Positions 9,535 to 19,170 of a stretch of 64,000 nucleotides of DNA are shown here, piece by piece. Under the pieces are notes generated by a model, which made no database searches, was not told the DNA's origin, and worked only from the letters and a program-made list of their open reading frames with translations. A program made the position numbers and the translations under genes. Source of the stretch: Labrenzia sp. 011 (GTDB taxonomy: Bacteria > Pseudomonadota > Alphaproteobacteria > Rhizobiales > Stappiaceae). Position 1 is the first letter of the stretch, and every line of letters starts with the position of its first letter. Location of the stretch: positions 124,001 to 188,000 of the forward strand of contig NZ_QCYM01000002.1 of the NCBI RefSeq assembly GCF_003075075.1, read 5' to 3'.

Positions 9535-10464
9535 TTAAACTGCGCCGAAACACCAGGCCAGAATACCCTTCTGGGCATGGAGCCGGTTTTCGGCTTCATC
9601 GAACACAACCGAATTGGGACCGTCCATGATCTCCGAGGTGACTTCCTCTCCCCGGTGGGCCGGAAGGCAGTGCATGAACAGGGCATCCTGTTTCGCCTCT
9701 GCCATCAACCGCTTGTTCACCTGATAGGCGCTGAGAAGATTATGACGCGTTTCGCTGTCATCGTCTCCCATGGACACCCAGCAGTCGGTGACGACACAAT
9801 CGGTCCCCTTGACTGCCTCATATGGGTCCGCGGTCACGAGAATGGAACCACCCTTGCTGCGGGCAGCATCGATCAGGTCCTGCGGCGGCGCCAGTTCCTT
9901 CGGCGTTGCAATGCGCAATTCGAAATCGAAACGGGGGGCGGCATGGATCCAGGACGCCAGCACATTGTTGCTGTCGCCGGTCCAGGCGATGCTTCGGCCA
10001 TGGACCGGTCCGCGATGTTCCTCGAAGGTCATCAGGTCTGCCATGATCTGGCAGGGATGCGAGACCTTGGTCAGGCCGTTGATCACCGGCACCGTCGCGT
10101 TTTCAGCCAGTTCGCGGAGTTCGCCGTGATCGAGTATGCGGATCATGATCGCATCGACGAAACGGGAGAGAACGCGCGCGGTGTCGGCAATGCTCTCCCC
10201 CCGTCCCAGCTGCATTTCCGCACCGGTCAGCATCAGGGTCTCGCCGCCGAGTTCGCGCATGCCGACATCGAAGGAGATCCGCGTACGCGTCGACGGCTGC
10301 TCGAAGATCATCGCCAGCACCTTGCCCGCGAGCGGCCCATGGCCGCGGTGAACGCCGTCACGCGTCGCCTTGATCTTCTTTCCCGTTTCCAGGATGGCGC
10401 GCAGCTCGTCGCTTTCGATTTCCGTCAGATCCAGAAAATTCCGGTAGGTTTGCCCGGCGGTCAT
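9535..10464 (-). CDS. argF: ornithine carbamoyltransferase
   Basis: This enzyme makes citrulline from ornithine and carbamoyl phosphate in arginine synthesis. The 309-residue protein has the carbamoyl-phosphate motif STRTR (in [13 protein letters not shown], about residues 54-66). It also has [11 protein letters not shown] near 135, the ornithine-binding DCWVSMGDD near 228 and the catalytic [10 protein letters not shown] near 268. All key residues are present. Its ATG overlaps the argD stop by four bases (10461-10464), which indicates translational coupling. Confidence 0.97.
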   Translation of the reverse strand: MTAGQTYRNFLDLTEIESDELRAILETGKKIKATRDGVHRGHGPLAGKVLAMIFEQPSTRTRISFDVGMRELGGETLMLTGAEMQLGRGESIADTARVLSRFVDAIMIRILDHGELRELAENATVPVINGLTKVSHPCQIMADLMTFEEHRGPVHGRSIAWTGDSNNVLASWIHAAPRFDFELRIATPKELAPPQDLIDAARSKGGSILVTADPYEAVKGTDCVVTDCWVSMGDDDSETRHNLLSAYQVNKRLMAEAKQDALFMHCLPAHRGEEVTSEIMDGPNSVVFDEAENRLHAQKGILAWCFGAV

Positions 10465-11660
10465 TCGGCCGCTCCTTCCACCAATTTCGCCTCGATTGCA
10501 CGGGCAGCCTCGTCCAGGCGCTCCACAGCAAGGTCTATTTCATCTTCACTCATGGTCAGCGGCGGCATGATGCGCACCACATTGTCACCCGCAGGAACGG
10601 CCAGCAGGCCGGCCTCGCGGGCCGCCGCGACATAGTCGCCGGCGGGCACGACACATTTCAGGCCGAGCATCAGCCCGACGCCGCGAACCTCGTCGAGGAC
10701 CTTGGGATGTCCGTCCACCAGTCCGGCGAGTTTCTGCTTCAAGGCAAGGCCTTTTCTCCTGACGTCCTCCAGGAACCCGTCCCCGAGCACAACATCCAGA
10801 ACCGCATTGCCGACGGCCATGGCCAGCGGGTTGCCGCCGAAGGTCGTGCCGTGGGTCCCGGGCGCCAGGGCCCGCGCCGTTTCGGCCGTGGCCAGGCAGG
10901 CGCCCATCGGAAAGCCGCCGCCGATCCCCTTGGCGATGGCCATCAGGTCGGGTTCGACGCCGAACCACTGGTGCGCGAACAGCCTGCCCGTACGGCCGAC
11001 ACCGGTCTGGATCTCGTCGAAGATCAGCAGGATGCCGTTCTCGTCGCAGATCCTGCGCAAGGCGCGCAGGAAGTCGGTCTGGATTTCCCGGATACCGCCC
11101 TCTCCCTGGATCGGCTCGATGGCGATCGCCGCGGTATGCGGTCCGATCACGGCCTTGAGCGCCTCCAGGTCACCGACCGGCACCTGATCGAAACCGGGTG
11201 CCTTGGGTCCGAAGCCTTCCAGATATTTCGCCTGGCCGCCGGCAGCGATGGTGCCCAGCGTCCGGCCGTGGAAGGCCCCCTCGAAGGTCACGATATGGAA
11301 ACGGTCCGGCTGTCCGTTGTCATAATGGTAACGGCGCGCGCATTTGATCGCCGCCTCCATCGCCTCGGCGCCGGAATTCACGAACAGGACCTTGTCGGCG
11401 AAAGTTGCCGCGCACAGACGCTGCGCCAACCGTTCCCCATCCGGAATCTGATGCAGGTTCGAAACGTGCCAGAGCCTGGCTGCCTGGTCCTGCAGCACCT
11501 CGACAAGATGCGGATGGCAATGCCCGAGCGCATTGACGGCAATACCGGATCCGCAGTCGAGAAATCGTCGGCCGTCGCTCGCGATCAGCCAGACGCCTTC
11601 ACCGTGATCGAATGTCAGGTTCGATCTCGCGTAATTTCCGAATAATGCACTCTCGGACAT
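10461..11660 (-). CDS. argD: acetylornithine aminotransferase
   Basis: This 399-residue class III PLP aminotransferase makes N-acetylornithine from the semialdehyde in arginine synthesis and often also serves lysine synthesis. Visible signatures are the PLP-phosphate loop [17 protein letters not shown] near residue 95, the family signature [14 protein letters not shown] near 215, and the lysine of [14 protein letters not shown] near 245 that binds PLP. It is the first gene of the argD-argF-hslO transcription unit, and its start faces gcrA across a 430-base regulatory region. Confidence 0.96.
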   Translation of the reverse strand: MSESALFGNYARSNLTFDHGEGVWLIASDGRRFLDCGSGIAVNALGHCHPHLVEVLQDQAARLWHVSNLHQIPDGERLAQRLCAATFADKVLFVNSGAEAMEAAIKCARRYHYDNGQPDRFHIVTFEGAFHGRTLGTIAAGGQAKYLEGFGPKAPGFDQVPVGDLEALKAVIGPHTAAIAIEPIQGEGGIREIQTDFLRALRRICDENGILLIFDEIQTGVGRTGRLFAHQWFGVEPDLMAIAKGIGGGFPMGACLATAETARALAPGTHGTTFGGNPLAMAVGNAVLDVVLGDGFLEDVRRKGLALKQKLAGLVDGHPKVLDEVRGVGLMLGLKCVVPAGDYVAAAREAGLLAVPAGDNVVRIMPPLTMSEDEIDLAVERLDEAARAIEAKLVEGAAE

Positions 11661-11758
11661 AACCCCGATTGTCTCCTTTGAATGCCTTTTCCGCCCCAGG
11701 GTGTTCCCACCTGTTGAGGTTTTTCACCTGAAAACCGTACGGAAAGGCCAAAACGCAA

Positions 11759-11782
11759 CGTGCCGCCCGGAAAGGCGGCACG
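11759..11782 (-). promoter_or_regulatory. strong hairpin in the argD upstream region
   Basis: Arms of nine bases (11759-11767 and 11774-11782) pair perfectly around a 6-base loop. Read on the minus strand the stem is followed by TTGCGTTTT, so it looks like a weak terminator or attenuator about 100 bases before the argD ATG. Whether it lies inside the argD leader depends on where the promoter is, which I cannot tell. Confidence 0.5.
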
Positions 11783-11972
11783 CAACGCTATTCTTATACA
11801 ACGCCTCTACCGATGCCTGTCAATGGAAATGGCGCATTTGCCCGAAATCGGGATTTTGCGAAAAATCTCAATGACCTCTCCTTATTTGGGGAAAAGTTGC
11901 TTCATCCCCAACTGGTTTGGGTCGGATGGTTGCCTGACAAATTAACACTATTGTAACCTCTGGGCAGTCAGA

Positions 11973-11986
11973 CACGAGATCTCGTG
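11973..11986. promoter_or_regulatory. 14-bp perfect palindrome in the gcrA upstream region
   Basis: CACGAGATCTCGTG is a perfect palindrome located about 105 bases before the gcrA start. It is a plausible operator for a dimeric regulator, identity unknown. Confidence 0.5.
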
Positions 11987-12050
11987 AGGCACATCAGCTA
12001 GAGGCACTAGATATGCCCTATTAGGCACGCGCTTGGCTGCCTAACACGAG
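11986..12050 (+). repeat. GGCAC direct repeats and a TTAGGCA/TGCCTAA inverted repeat before gcrA
   Basis: GAGGCAC occurs at 11986-11992 and 12001-12007 and TAGGCAC at 12022-12028. The last is part of an inverted repeat (12021-12027 with 12038-12044, 10-base spacer). The ACACGAG that follows repeats one half of the upstream palindrome. The block ends about 40 bases before the gcrA ATG, consistent with a promoter bound by more than one regulator. I saw no GANTC methylation site between 11661 and 12090. Confidence 0.45.
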
Positions 12051-12090
12051 GTTAATGGCCGTCAGGCGGTCAAACTAAAAGGGTGCGGCA

Positions 12091-12624
12091 ATGAGTTGGA
12101 CAAACGAACGGGTTGAGCTTCTCAAGAAACTCTGGAGCGACGGCTTGAGCGCAAGCCAGATCGCCGGTGAGCTGGGCGGAGTCACCCGCAACGCGGTCAT
12201 CGGCAAGGTGCACCGGCTGGGCCTGTCGGGCCGCGCCAAGACGACGTCAACCGCTTCCAAGCCGCGCCGTGCGCGCCCCAATCCGGCAACCGGCAATGCG
12301 ACCGCACCGAAACGGCCGGCCTCGCAGCCGCAATCCGTAGGGGCAACCGCCCTGAAGGCCGATTTCGCGCCGGCCCCGGCGGTCGAAGCCAGGCCGCAGG
12401 TCGAACCGATTGCCGAACTGGTGCCGATTTCACAGCGCGCAACGATCCTCACCCTGACCGAGCGCACCTGCAAATGGCCGATCGGCGACCCGGCGACGGA
12501 CGACTTCTATTTTTGCGGCCGCCAGTCCGATCCGGCCGTTCCCTATTGCACCCACCACTGCAAGATCGCCTACCAGCCGGTCTCCGACCGTCGCAATCGC
12601 AAGGTCGTGGCGCAGGCAGGCTGA
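12091..12624 (+). CDS. gcrA: GcrA family cell-cycle regulator
   Basis: GcrA is an alphaproteobacterial transcription factor that binds sigma70-RNA polymerase and methylated GANTC promoters to drive S-phase genes. The 177-residue protein has the family's N-terminal helix-turn-helix beginning MSWTNERVELLKKLW and continuing SASQIAGELGGVTRNAVIGKVHRLGL. A variable Pro/Ala/Lys linker occupies about residues 50-118. The conserved C-terminal polymerase-binding module has Cys and Trp in CKWPIGDP, then FCGR and YCTHHCKIAYQP. It is divergent from argD, as in many Hyphomicrobiales, and followed by an intrinsic terminator. Confidence 0.96.
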   Translation: MSWTNERVELLKKLWSDGLSASQIAGELGGVTRNAVIGKVHRLGLSGRAKTTSTASKPRRARPNPATGNATAPKRPASQPQSVGATALKADFAPAPAVEARPQVEPIAELVPISQRATILTLTERTCKWPIGDPATDDFYFCGRQSDPAVPYCTHHCKIAYQPVSDRRNRKVVAQAG

Positions 12625-12760
12625 CGCCACTGCCACCGTGCGCAGGGCCTAACAGTCCGCGCACACCCCGGCCCGTCTGAACGACGCGGGGAACTTCCGG
12701 TGGTTCGACTTCAAGCCACCATCCGGTGTCTGAACGCCTCACCCGAACATCCGTTTATTC

Positions 12761-12785
12761 AGCCCGCCGATCCGGCGGGCTTTTT
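12761..12785 (+). terminator. intrinsic terminator downstream of gcrA
   Basis: An 8-bp stem (12761-12768 with 12774-12781) with a 5-base loop is followed by a run of five T on the plus strand. It lies between the convergent gcrA and phoB genes. Confidence 0.85.
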
Positions 12786-12827
12786 GTGTTCCGTGAAAGT
12801 GCCAGGTCCGATGCGCCTGCTGTCCGC

Positions 12828-13526
12828 TCAGCCCAACGTGGTGAACTGGTCGTTGAAGGCATAGCCGGCACCGCGGACGGTGCGGATGGGATCCTTCGCC
12901 TTGCCCTTGTTGAGCGCCTTGCGCAACCGGCCGACGTGGACATCCACCGTGCGTTCGTCCACATAGACATCGTGGCCCCAGACCCCGTCGAGCAACTGCT
13001 CGCGGGAGAACACCCGGCCCGGTGACGTCATCAGGAATTCCAGCAGGCGGAATTCGGTCGGTCCGAGATGGATCTCCTTCGTGTTCCTGCGAACACGATG
13101 GGTTTCCCGGTCCAGTTCGATGTCGCCGGAGCGCAGCATCGAGGAGACCACCTCGGGACTGGCCCTGCGCAGGATTGCCCGCACACGTGCCATAAGTTCC
13201 GGCACGGAGAACGGTTTGACGACATAGTCGTCGGCCCCCGTCGACAGGCCGCGAATGCGCTCGGCTTCCTCGCCGCGTGCGGTGAGCATGATGACCGGCA
13301 GACGCTCTGAATCTTCCCGTGCGCGCAGACGGCGGCACAGCTCGATGCCCGACAGGCCCGGCAGCATCCAGTCCAGAAGCAGGAGATCGGGAAGACTTTC
13401 CCGCAGGCGGAGCTCCGCTTCATCCCCCCGGACACACGATTCAACCGCGTATCCTTCCGCTTCCAGATTGTACCTCAAGAGAAGGCTCAGCGGTTCTTCG
13501 TCTTCAACGATGAGCACCTTCGGCAT
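12828..13526 (-). CDS. phoB: phosphate regulon response regulator PhoB
   Basis: PhoB is the DNA-binding response regulator of phosphate starvation. The receiver domain spans about residues 1-120 and has the acidic pocket DEE, the phosphoacceptor Asp in LLLLDWMLPGLSG (about 53) and the switch Lys in DYVVKPFSVPEL. The winged-helix DNA-binding domain spans about 135-230, with FRLLEFLMTSPGRVFSREQLLDGVWG and RTVDVHVGRLRKAL. The ATG at 13526 gives MPKVLIVEDEE, the normal N terminus; an upstream ATG would add eight non-conserved residues. It is the last gene of the cluster, an arrangement usual in alphaproteobacteria. Confidence 0.96.
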   Translation of the reverse strand: MPKVLIVEDEEPLSLLLRYNLEAEGYAVESCVRGDEAELRLRESLPDLLLLDWMLPGLSGIELCRRLRAREDSERLPVIMLTARGEEAERIRGLSTGADDYVVKPFSVPELMARVRAILRRASPEVVSSMLRSGDIELDRETHRVRRNTKEIHLGPTEFRLLEFLMTSPGRVFSREQLLDGVWGHDVYVDERTVDVHVGRLRKALNKGKAKDPIRTVRGAGYAFNDQFTTLG

Positions 13527-13550
13527 GCAATTTCGCTCCAATTTCCTCAA

Positions 13551-13568
13551 CCGGCGCCAGGGCGCCGG
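13551..13568 (-). promoter_or_regulatory. phoU-phoB intercistronic hairpin
   Basis: An 8-bp perfect GC stem (13551-13558 with 13561-13568) with a 2-base centre, in effect an 18-base palindrome, lies between the phoU stop and the phoB start. It has no T run on the minus strand after it, so it is more likely an mRNA-stability or processing element than a terminator. Confidence 0.5.
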
Positions 13569-13601
13569 CCGGATCGTTTTTCCGCACGAAAGGTCAGGCG
13601 G

Positions 13602-14300
13602 TTAGGCGGAAAAAGTTGTCTCGTCCATTTTCACCCGGTCTTCCGGCAAACGTTCGCCGGTGACCATGTAGTAGACGTTCTCCGCAATGTTGGTGGCGTG
13701 ATCGCCGATACGCTCGATGTTCTTGGCACAGAACAGAAGATGGACGCACTGGGTGATGACCCGCGGATCTTCCATCATGTAGGTCAGCAGTTCGCGGAAG
13801 AGCGAGGTATAGATGGCATCGACCTCGGCGTCGGCTTCCTGCACGCGGCGCGCCGCTTCGGCGTCCCTGCGGGTATAGGCATCCAGGACCAGCTTGAGCT
13901 GGGACAGGGTGAGTTCCGTCATGTGCTCGACGCCGATCGCGAGTTTCTTCGACTGCAGGTCGCTGTCGATCGCAATCACGCGCTTGGCCACATTCTTCGC
14001 CAGGTCGCCGATCCGCTCCAGGTCGTTGGCGATACGGGTCGCCGCGGTGATTTCGCGCAGATCCTGGCCCATGGGCTGGCGGCGCGCGATGATCTCGATC
14101 AGCTTGACCTCGACTTCCTGCTGAAGGGTGTCGAGGCGCTCGTCCTTTTGAATTGTGACCTTCGCCAGCTCCAGATCCTGGGAAACCAGCGACGACACGG
14201 CATCGGAAAAGGCCTTTTCCGCCAGACCGCCCATTTCGGCGACCTTGCCGGCCAGCTCCGTCAGTTCCTGATCGTATGCCGAGACTGTATGTTCAGACAT
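13602..14300 (-). CDS. phoU: phosphate signalling complex protein PhoU
   Basis: PhoU bridges PstB and PhoR and represses PhoR kinase activity when phosphate is plentiful. The 232-residue protein has the two PhoU repeats, each with an acidic metal-cluster motif: ARIANDLERIGDLAKNVAKR near residue 88 and CAKNIERIGDHATNIAENVYYM near residue 191. Length and motifs match the family. It lies 31 bases downstream of pstB and 75 bases upstream of the phoB ATG in the same transcription direction. Confidence 0.96.
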   Translation of the reverse strand: MSEHTVSAYDQELTELAGKVAEMGGLAEKAFSDAVSSLVSQDLELAKVTIQKDERLDTLQQEVEVKLIEIIARRQPMGQDLREITAATRIANDLERIGDLAKNVAKRVIAIDSDLQSKKLAIGVEHMTELTLSQLKLVLDAYTRRDAEAARRVQEADAEVDAIYTSLFRELLTYMMEDPRVITQCVHLLFCAKNIERIGDHATNIAENVYYMVTGERLPEDRVKMDETTFSA

Positions 14301-14331
14301 CCTGTGTCCCTTTCAGAATTTCGCAATTCGC

Positions 14332-15129
14332 CTAGCCGAAGCGGCCGGTAATGTAGTCCTGCGTGCGCTTGTCCTTCGGATTGGTGAAGATATCCTCCGT
14401 CGGGCCTTCCTCAACCAGAACCCCCATGTGGAAGAACGCCGTGCGCTGGGAGACGCGGGCGGCCTGCTGCATGGAGTGGGTCACGATGACGATCGTGTAG
14501 TTCTCGCGCAGTTCGTCGATGAGTTCTTCCACCTTGGCGGTTGCGATCGGATCAAGAGCCGAACACGGTTCGTCCATCAGGATCACTTCCGGGCTGACGG
14601 CAATCGCGCGGGCAATGCACAGGCGCTGCTGCTGGCCGCCCGACATGCCGGTACCCGGTTCGTCGAGACGGTCCTTGGCTTCTTCCCACAGACCCGCCTT
14701 CTGAAGGCTGGAGGCGACGATGTCGTCGAGCTCCGCCTTGTTGCGGGCAAGGCCATGAATGCGGGGACCGTAGGCCACGTTGTCGTAGATCGACTTGGGA
14801 AAGGGGTTCGGTTTCTGGAACACCATTCCGACCTTGGCGCGAAGCTGCACCGGATCGACCTTGGCGTTGTAGATATCCTCTCCGTCGATCGTGATCGTCC
14901 CCTCGACCCGGCAGATGTCGATCGTGTCGTTCATCCGGTTCAGGGTCCGCAGGAAGGTCGACTTGCCACAGCCCGAAGGGCCGATGAAGGCGGTTACCGA
15001 CTGCGGTTGAATTTCAATGTTCACGTCCCTGATGGCATGGGTATCGCCATAATAGACCTGCACATTGTTTGCAGAAATCTTGCTTGTTGTCATGGCGCTC
15101 GCCTGCTCCAAATTCGGCATCTCGTTCAT
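14332..15129 (-). CDS. pstB: phosphate ABC transporter ATP-binding protein
   Basis: This is the ATPase of the high-affinity phosphate importer (265 residues). Walker A is [17 protein letters not shown] near residue 50. The ABC signature is [14 protein letters not shown] and Walker B is [13 protein letters not shown] near 180. The switch His is in [15 protein letters not shown]. The C-terminal [22 protein letters not shown] ending is typical of PstB. The ATG at 15129 is 11 bases after the pstA stop and gives a normal-length N terminus; upstream in-frame starts would run into pstA. Confidence 0.97.
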   Translation of the reverse strand: MNEMPNLEQASAMTTSKISANNVQVYYGDTHAIRDVNIEIQPQSVTAFIGPSGCGKSTFLRTLNRMNDTIDICRVEGTITIDGEDIYNAKVDPVQLRAKVGMVFQKPNPFPKSIYDNVAYGPRIHGLARNKAELDDIVASSLQKAGLWEEAKDRLDEPGTGMSGGQQQRLCIARAIAVSPEVILMDEPCSALDPIATAKVEELIDELRENYTIVIVTHSMQQAARVSQRTAFFHMGVLVEEGPTEDIFTNPKDKRTQDYITGRFG

Positions 15130-15140
15130 CGGATCGTTCC

Positions 15141-16490
15141 TTACCAGCGGCGTTCGAACCTGCGGCGCAGAATGACCGCAAGAATGTTCATGGTGAGGAG
15201 GAACACCAGCAGAACGATGATGCCACCCCAGGCTTTTTCGTAAAATGCGTAGTCCGCACGGGCCGCCCACGTATAGATCTGTGCGGGCATGGCCGAATTC
15301 GGATCGATGAAGCCGGCGATCACTCCGTCAGGATAGCCGCGGGCGACAAACCCGACCATGCCGATGAGCAGCAGCGGTGCCGTCTCGCCGAGCGCCTGGG
15401 CCAGACCGATGATGGTGCCGGTCAGAATGCCGGGCATGGCCAGAGGCAGCACGTGATGGAAGATCGACTGCATCTTGGACGCCCCGACCCCGAGCGCCGC
15501 GTCGCGAATGCTCGGCGGCACGGCCTTCAGCGACGCGCGCGTCGAGATGATGATGGTCGGCAGAGTCATCAGCGTCAGGACAAGCCCGCCCACCAGCGGC
15601 GCCGATTGCGGCAGATGCATGAACTGGATGAACACCGCCAGACCCAGGATACCGAAGACGATCGAGGGGACCGCCGCCAGATTGGAAATGTTCACCTCGA
15701 TCAGGTCCGTGAACCTGTTCTGCGGTGCGAATTCCTCCAGGTAGATCGAGGCGGCGACGCCGATCGGCAGCGACAGGAACAGAACCACCAGCATCATGAA
15801 GAACGACCCGACGACGGAGGCCCCGATGCCCGCACCGCCCGGATTGTCGACACCGGAGTCGGCGCCGGTGATGAAGTTCCAGTTGAACACCGTCTTGATG
15901 ATACCGGCCTCGACCAGCGAGTCGACGATGTCGAGATCGGATGCCTGCAGGAACCGGCTGTCGGTCATCTCCACCCGGGTGACACGGCCGTTCATGTAAC
16001 CGTCAACCCGCGAGGACGCCGCCAGTTCGAATTCCGCCGGCGCGCCGAGAGCCCCCGGATTGGCCTTGAAATATTCCCGGATGGTTCCGCCGGTCTTGCC
16101 GACGATACGCTCGATGGCGGCGGCGTCGACCGGGACACTCATGCCGCTTTCCTCGAGCTGCTTCTGAAGCGCGCCGATAAAGAACTGCTCGTAGGCCTTG
16201 GTCTTGAAGAGCTCCTTCTCCGCCGTGTCGTATTGGTCCTGCGTCAGCGTGAACTCGACCTCGACAATCGTGCGGGTGAACGCCGGAATTCCCTCGGAGA
16301 TGATCGCCGTGGCCAGAACCACGAGGAAAAACAGGCCGACAAGAACCGCACCGAGACCGTAGAACTTGAACCGTTTCTCCGCGGCGTTGCGCTTGCGGGT
16401 CAGATTGTCGAGCGCGTAAAGCGACTTCGACTTCACCGGCGCCCCTGTCTGTGCGGGGCCGGTTTCGGGAGATTGAGTTGCATCAGTCAT
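15141..16490 (-). CDS. pstA: phosphate ABC transporter permease PstA with N-terminal extension
   Basis: This permease of the Pst importer has 449 residues, against about 300 in E. coli. The extra length is an N-terminal DUF3333-type region typical of alphaproteobacteria: a membrane helix at about residues 45-68, then a mainly soluble periplasmic stretch rich in Glu and Lys up to about 215. The binding-protein-dependent permease core follows, with multiple helices and the EAA loop around [22 protein letters not shown] near residue 325. Its start overlaps the pstC stop by one base, which points to translational coupling. Confidence 0.95.
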   Translation of the reverse strand: MTDATQSPETGPAQTGAPVKSKSLYALDNLTRKRNAAEKRFKFYGLGAVLVGLFFLVVLATAIISEGIPAFTRTIVEVEFTLTQDQYDTAEKELFKTKAYEQFFIGALQKQLEESGMSVPVDAAAIERIVGKTGGTIREYFKANPGALGAPAEFELAASSRVDGYMNGRVTRVEMTDSRFLQASDLDIVDSLVEAGIIKTVFNWNFITGADSGVDNPGGAGIGASVVGSFFMMLVVLFLSLPIGVAASIYLEEFAPQNRFTDLIEVNISNLAAVPSIVFGILGLAVFIQFMHLPQSAPLVGGLVLTLMTLPTIIISTRASLKAVPPSIRDAALGVGASKMQSIFHHVLPLAMPGILTGTIIGLAQALGETAPLLLIGMVGFVARGYPDGVIAGFIDPNSAMPAQIYTWAARADYAFYEKAWGGIIVLLVFLLTMNILAVILRRRFERRW

Positions 16491-17962
16491 CAGTCGTACT
16501 GCTCCCGGTATTTGCGCACGATGTAGAGCGCGACGATATTCAGACCGAGGGTCACGACGAAGAGCGTCATCCCCAGGGCAAAGGCGACCAGCGCGACAGG
16601 AGAGGCGAAATCGGCGTCCCCGGTGAGCTGGCTGACGATCTTCGCGGTAACGGTGGTCATGGCCTCGAAGGGATTGAGACTGAGCCGCGCGGCCGCACCG
16701 GCCCCGAGCACCACGATCATCGTTTCACCGATGGCACGCGAGGCCGCCAGCAGAATGGCACCGACGATCCCCGGCAGCGCCGCCGGGAGGACGACCTGCT
16801 TCACGGTCTCGGACTTTGTCGCGCCCAGTCCGTAGGAGCCGTCCCGCATGGCTTGCGGCACGGCATTGATGATGTCGTCGGACAGCGAACTGACGAAGGG
16901 GATCAGCATGATCCCCATGACCAGGCCCGCGGTCATGACCGCAGTGCCCGCCTTCATGATCCCCAGGCCGTCGTCGCCAAAGACCGACAGGAGCATCGGC
17001 CCCACGGTCAGAAGGGCAAACAGGCCGTAGACGATGGTCGGGATGCCCGCCAGGATTTCGAGCATCGGCTTGGCCACCGCCCGAAACTTCGATCCCGCAT
17101 ATTCGGACAGATACACGGCGGCGAACAGACCGACCGGCACCGCCACGGCAAGGGCCACGAAGGAAATGTAGAATGTGCCCCACAGGAGCGGCAGGATCCC
17201 AAGTTCCGACGATCCGCCGCGACCGGAGAAGCTCGGCGACCAGGTGAGCCCGAAGAAGAAATCCATCGCCGGATAAAGCCGGAAGAATTCCACCGTGTTG
17301 AAGACCAGCGACAGAACGATGCCGAGCGTCGTCAGGACGGCGATCAGCGCGGCGCTGAACAGAATGACGCGAATGCCGCGCTCAACGGTGTTGCGCGCCC
17401 TGAATTCATGCGTCGTTTCGCGGATGCCCCAAAGCGCGCCCGCGATCGCGGCAAGAAGCACGACAATCGTCATGTAGAGATCGCCGGCCGACACCATGAC
17501 CCGGTAGGACTGCGCGGCCCGCATGACAGGCTGCGTGATCCGGGACGTCACGATTTGCCCGGCCTCCTTGAGGCGGGCGGTGATGTCATTGACATCCGCG
17601 CGGGCGTTGCTCGCGAAATCTTCGTTCATCTGACCGCTTGCGACGGCATTCTCGAGCCCTTCGGCAGTGCGGCGTACTTCGGCCATCACCAGCCCGAGGG
17701 ACGATCCCTCCTGAACGGCATCTTCCGGGATCATGCCGGATATGCTGGCGTGTATGACGAAAGGCTGCACCAGCAACCAGACAACGAGGATCAGAAAAGC
17801 CGGCACCGCAGCTTTCATCGCCACGTTTGCCCCATAATAGGAGGGAAGAGAATGCAGATCCCGCATATCCCCCCCGACGCTGGCCAGGGCGCGCGCGCGC
17901 CCGGCAACGTAGCCAACCGACGCGATGGCAAGCACGATCACGACGAGCCAGAACAAGGACAT
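16490..17962 (-). CDS. pstC: phosphate ABC transporter permease PstC
   Basis: This is the second permease subunit, 490 residues, again with an alphaproteobacterial N-terminal extension. Two helices fall in the first 100 residues (FWLVVIVLAIASVGYVAGRA and AAVPAFLILVVWLLVQPFV), with a soluble helical stretch between them and the next helix. The C-terminal permease core contains the EAA loop around NAVPQAMRDGSYGLGATKSE near residue 375. A GGGGGA ribosome-binding sequence precedes the ATG. Confidence 0.95.
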   Translation of the reverse strand: MSLFWLVVIVLAIASVGYVAGRARALASVGGDMRDLHSLPSYYGANVAMKAAVPAFLILVVWLLVQPFVIHASISGMIPEDAVQEGSSLGLVMAEVRRTAEGLENAVASGQMNEDFASNARADVNDITARLKEAGQIVTSRITQPVMRAAQSYRVMVSAGDLYMTIVVLLAAIAGALWGIRETTHEFRARNTVERGIRVILFSAALIAVLTTLGIVLSLVFNTVEFFRLYPAMDFFFGLTWSPSFSGRGGSSELGILPLLWGTFYISFVALAVAVPVGLFAAVYLSEYAGSKFRAVAKPMLEILAGIPTIVYGLFALLTVGPMLLSVFGDDGLGIMKAGTAVMTAGLVMGIMLIPFVSSLSDDIINAVPQAMRDGSYGLGATKSETVKQVVLPAALPGIVGAILLAASRAIGETMIVVLGAGAAARLSLNPFEAMTTVTAKIVSQLTGDADFASPVALVAFALGMTLFVVTLGLNIVALYIVRKYREQYD

Positions 17963-17999
17963 GTGGTCCCCCGAAAGATTTGAAATTGCTGAAATGAAA

Positions 18000-18044
18000 G
18001 GGGGCGGCAGGTGGCGCCGCCCCCGGATCGAGCCGAGGCTCGAT
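18000..18044 (-). promoter_or_regulatory. two hairpins between pstS and pstC
   Basis: Immediately after the pstS stop there is an 8-bp stem with a 2-base centre (18027-18034 with 18037-18044). It is followed by a 9-bp GC stem with a 7-base loop (18000-18008 with 18016-18024). The downstream CTTTCATTTC on the minus strand is only partly T-rich. Such elements commonly stabilise the binding-protein mRNA and reduce read-through to the permease genes, which would give more PstS than PstC; that role is inference. Confidence 0.6.
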
Positions 18045-19081
18045 TACTTCATGGTTTCTTCGGCTGCCACGGCAGCCTGTGTGGCGGCCAGTTCCGGATC
18101 GGCAACAAGGCCGTACTGAGCCAGCGGGCTGCTCGGACCGGCGATTTCGTCGGCGATGAAGAACTGGGCGTATTCCTTCAGACCCGGGATCACGCCGATA
18201 TGCGCCTTCTTGACGTAGAAGAACAGCGGACGGGAAACCGGATATTCGCCGGACGAGATGGTTTCGGTGGACGGAGCCACGTCACCCATGGTCGCGACTT
18301 TCAGCTTGTCGGTGTTGTTCTCGTAGAACGCCAGACCGAAAACGCCGATACCGTTCGGGTTGGACTCGATGCGAGCCAGGGTTTCGGTGTAGTCGCCGTC
18401 GATGTCGGTGGACTTGCCGTCCGCACGCACGTCGATGCAGGCGTCTTCAGCGTCGTCTTCCGACATGCCGCTGTCGATCATGGCCTGCAGGGTACCGGTG
18501 GCTTCGCAGCCGACGGCCAGAACCTTTTCTTCGAACACTTCACGGGTGCCGTGCTTGGTGCCCGGAATGAAGGCGGCGATGCCGACGTCCGGCAGGTCGG
18601 CGTTGAATTCAGCCCAGTTGTTGTACGGATTGTCAACGAGTTCGCCGTCCTTGAGCACCTTGGCGCCAAGAGCGTTGAAGATGTCGGCCGGCTGGAAGGC
18701 GTTAAAGGCCGGGCCGGTTTTCTGGGAAGCGAAGACGATCCCGTCGTAGCCGATACGGACTTCGATGATGTCCTTCACACCGGCTTCGGCACACGCCTTG
18801 ATTTCCTTCTCGCGGATCTTGCGGGAAGCGTTTGCGATGTCGATGGTGTTTTCGCCAACACCTTCGCAGAAGCGCTTCAGACCGGCGGAGGACCCACCGG
18901 ATTCAACGACCGGTGTCGGGAAATCGGTGTTTTCGCCGAAAGCTTCCGCAACGATGGATGCGTACGGCAGAACAGTGGAGGAACCGGCGACCTGAACCTG
19001 GTCACGAGCCTGGGCGGCACCAACGAATGCAGTGGAAGCAACGGCCAGGGCAGTTGCACTAACGAGGGTCGTAAATTTCAC
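18044..19081 (-). CDS. pstS: phosphate ABC transporter substrate-binding protein PstS
   Basis: This periplasmic phosphate-binding protein supplies PstCAB. The GTG at 19081 is chosen because GGGAG lies about eight bases upstream and it gives a clean signal peptide (KFTTLVSATALAVAS...GAAQA, about 24 residues). The mature protein begins RDQVQVAGSSTVLPYAS, where the Ser/Thr of the SSTV turn bind phosphate, and continues with GSSAGLKRFCEGVG and IGYDGIVFASQ. The C-terminal half has YPVSRPLFFYVKK. A Pho box array sits about 90 bases upstream of the start. It is homologous to the gene just upstream at 19381-20379. Confidence 0.95.
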   Translation of the reverse strand: MKFTTLVSATALAVASTAFVGAAQARDQVQVAGSSTVLPYASIVAEAFGENTDFPTPVVESGGSSAGLKRFCEGVGENTIDIANASRKIREKEIKACAEAGVKDIIEVRIGYDGIVFASQKTGPAFNAFQPADIFNALGAKVLKDGELVDNPYNNWAEFNADLPDVGIAAFIPGTKHGTREVFEEKVLAVGCEATGTLQAMIDSGMSEDDAEDACIDVRADGKSTDIDGDYTETLARIESNPNGIGVFGLAFYENNTDKLKVATMGDVAPSTETISSGEYPVSRPLFFYVKKAHIGVIPGLKEYAQFFIADEIAGPSSPLAQYGLVADPELAATQAAVAAEETMK

Positions 19082-19170
19082 TTGACCACTCCCTTTGAAT
19101 GTCAAGGTTTCTAGAGGATCACTGCGCATGACTATGCGAGAGCGATGCCGGGACACTAGGCCCCTCGGAT

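Noticed and set aside
8728-10635. A 635-codon open frame on the plus strand
   Set aside because: It is antisense to hslO, argF and argD, all of which have intact family motifs.
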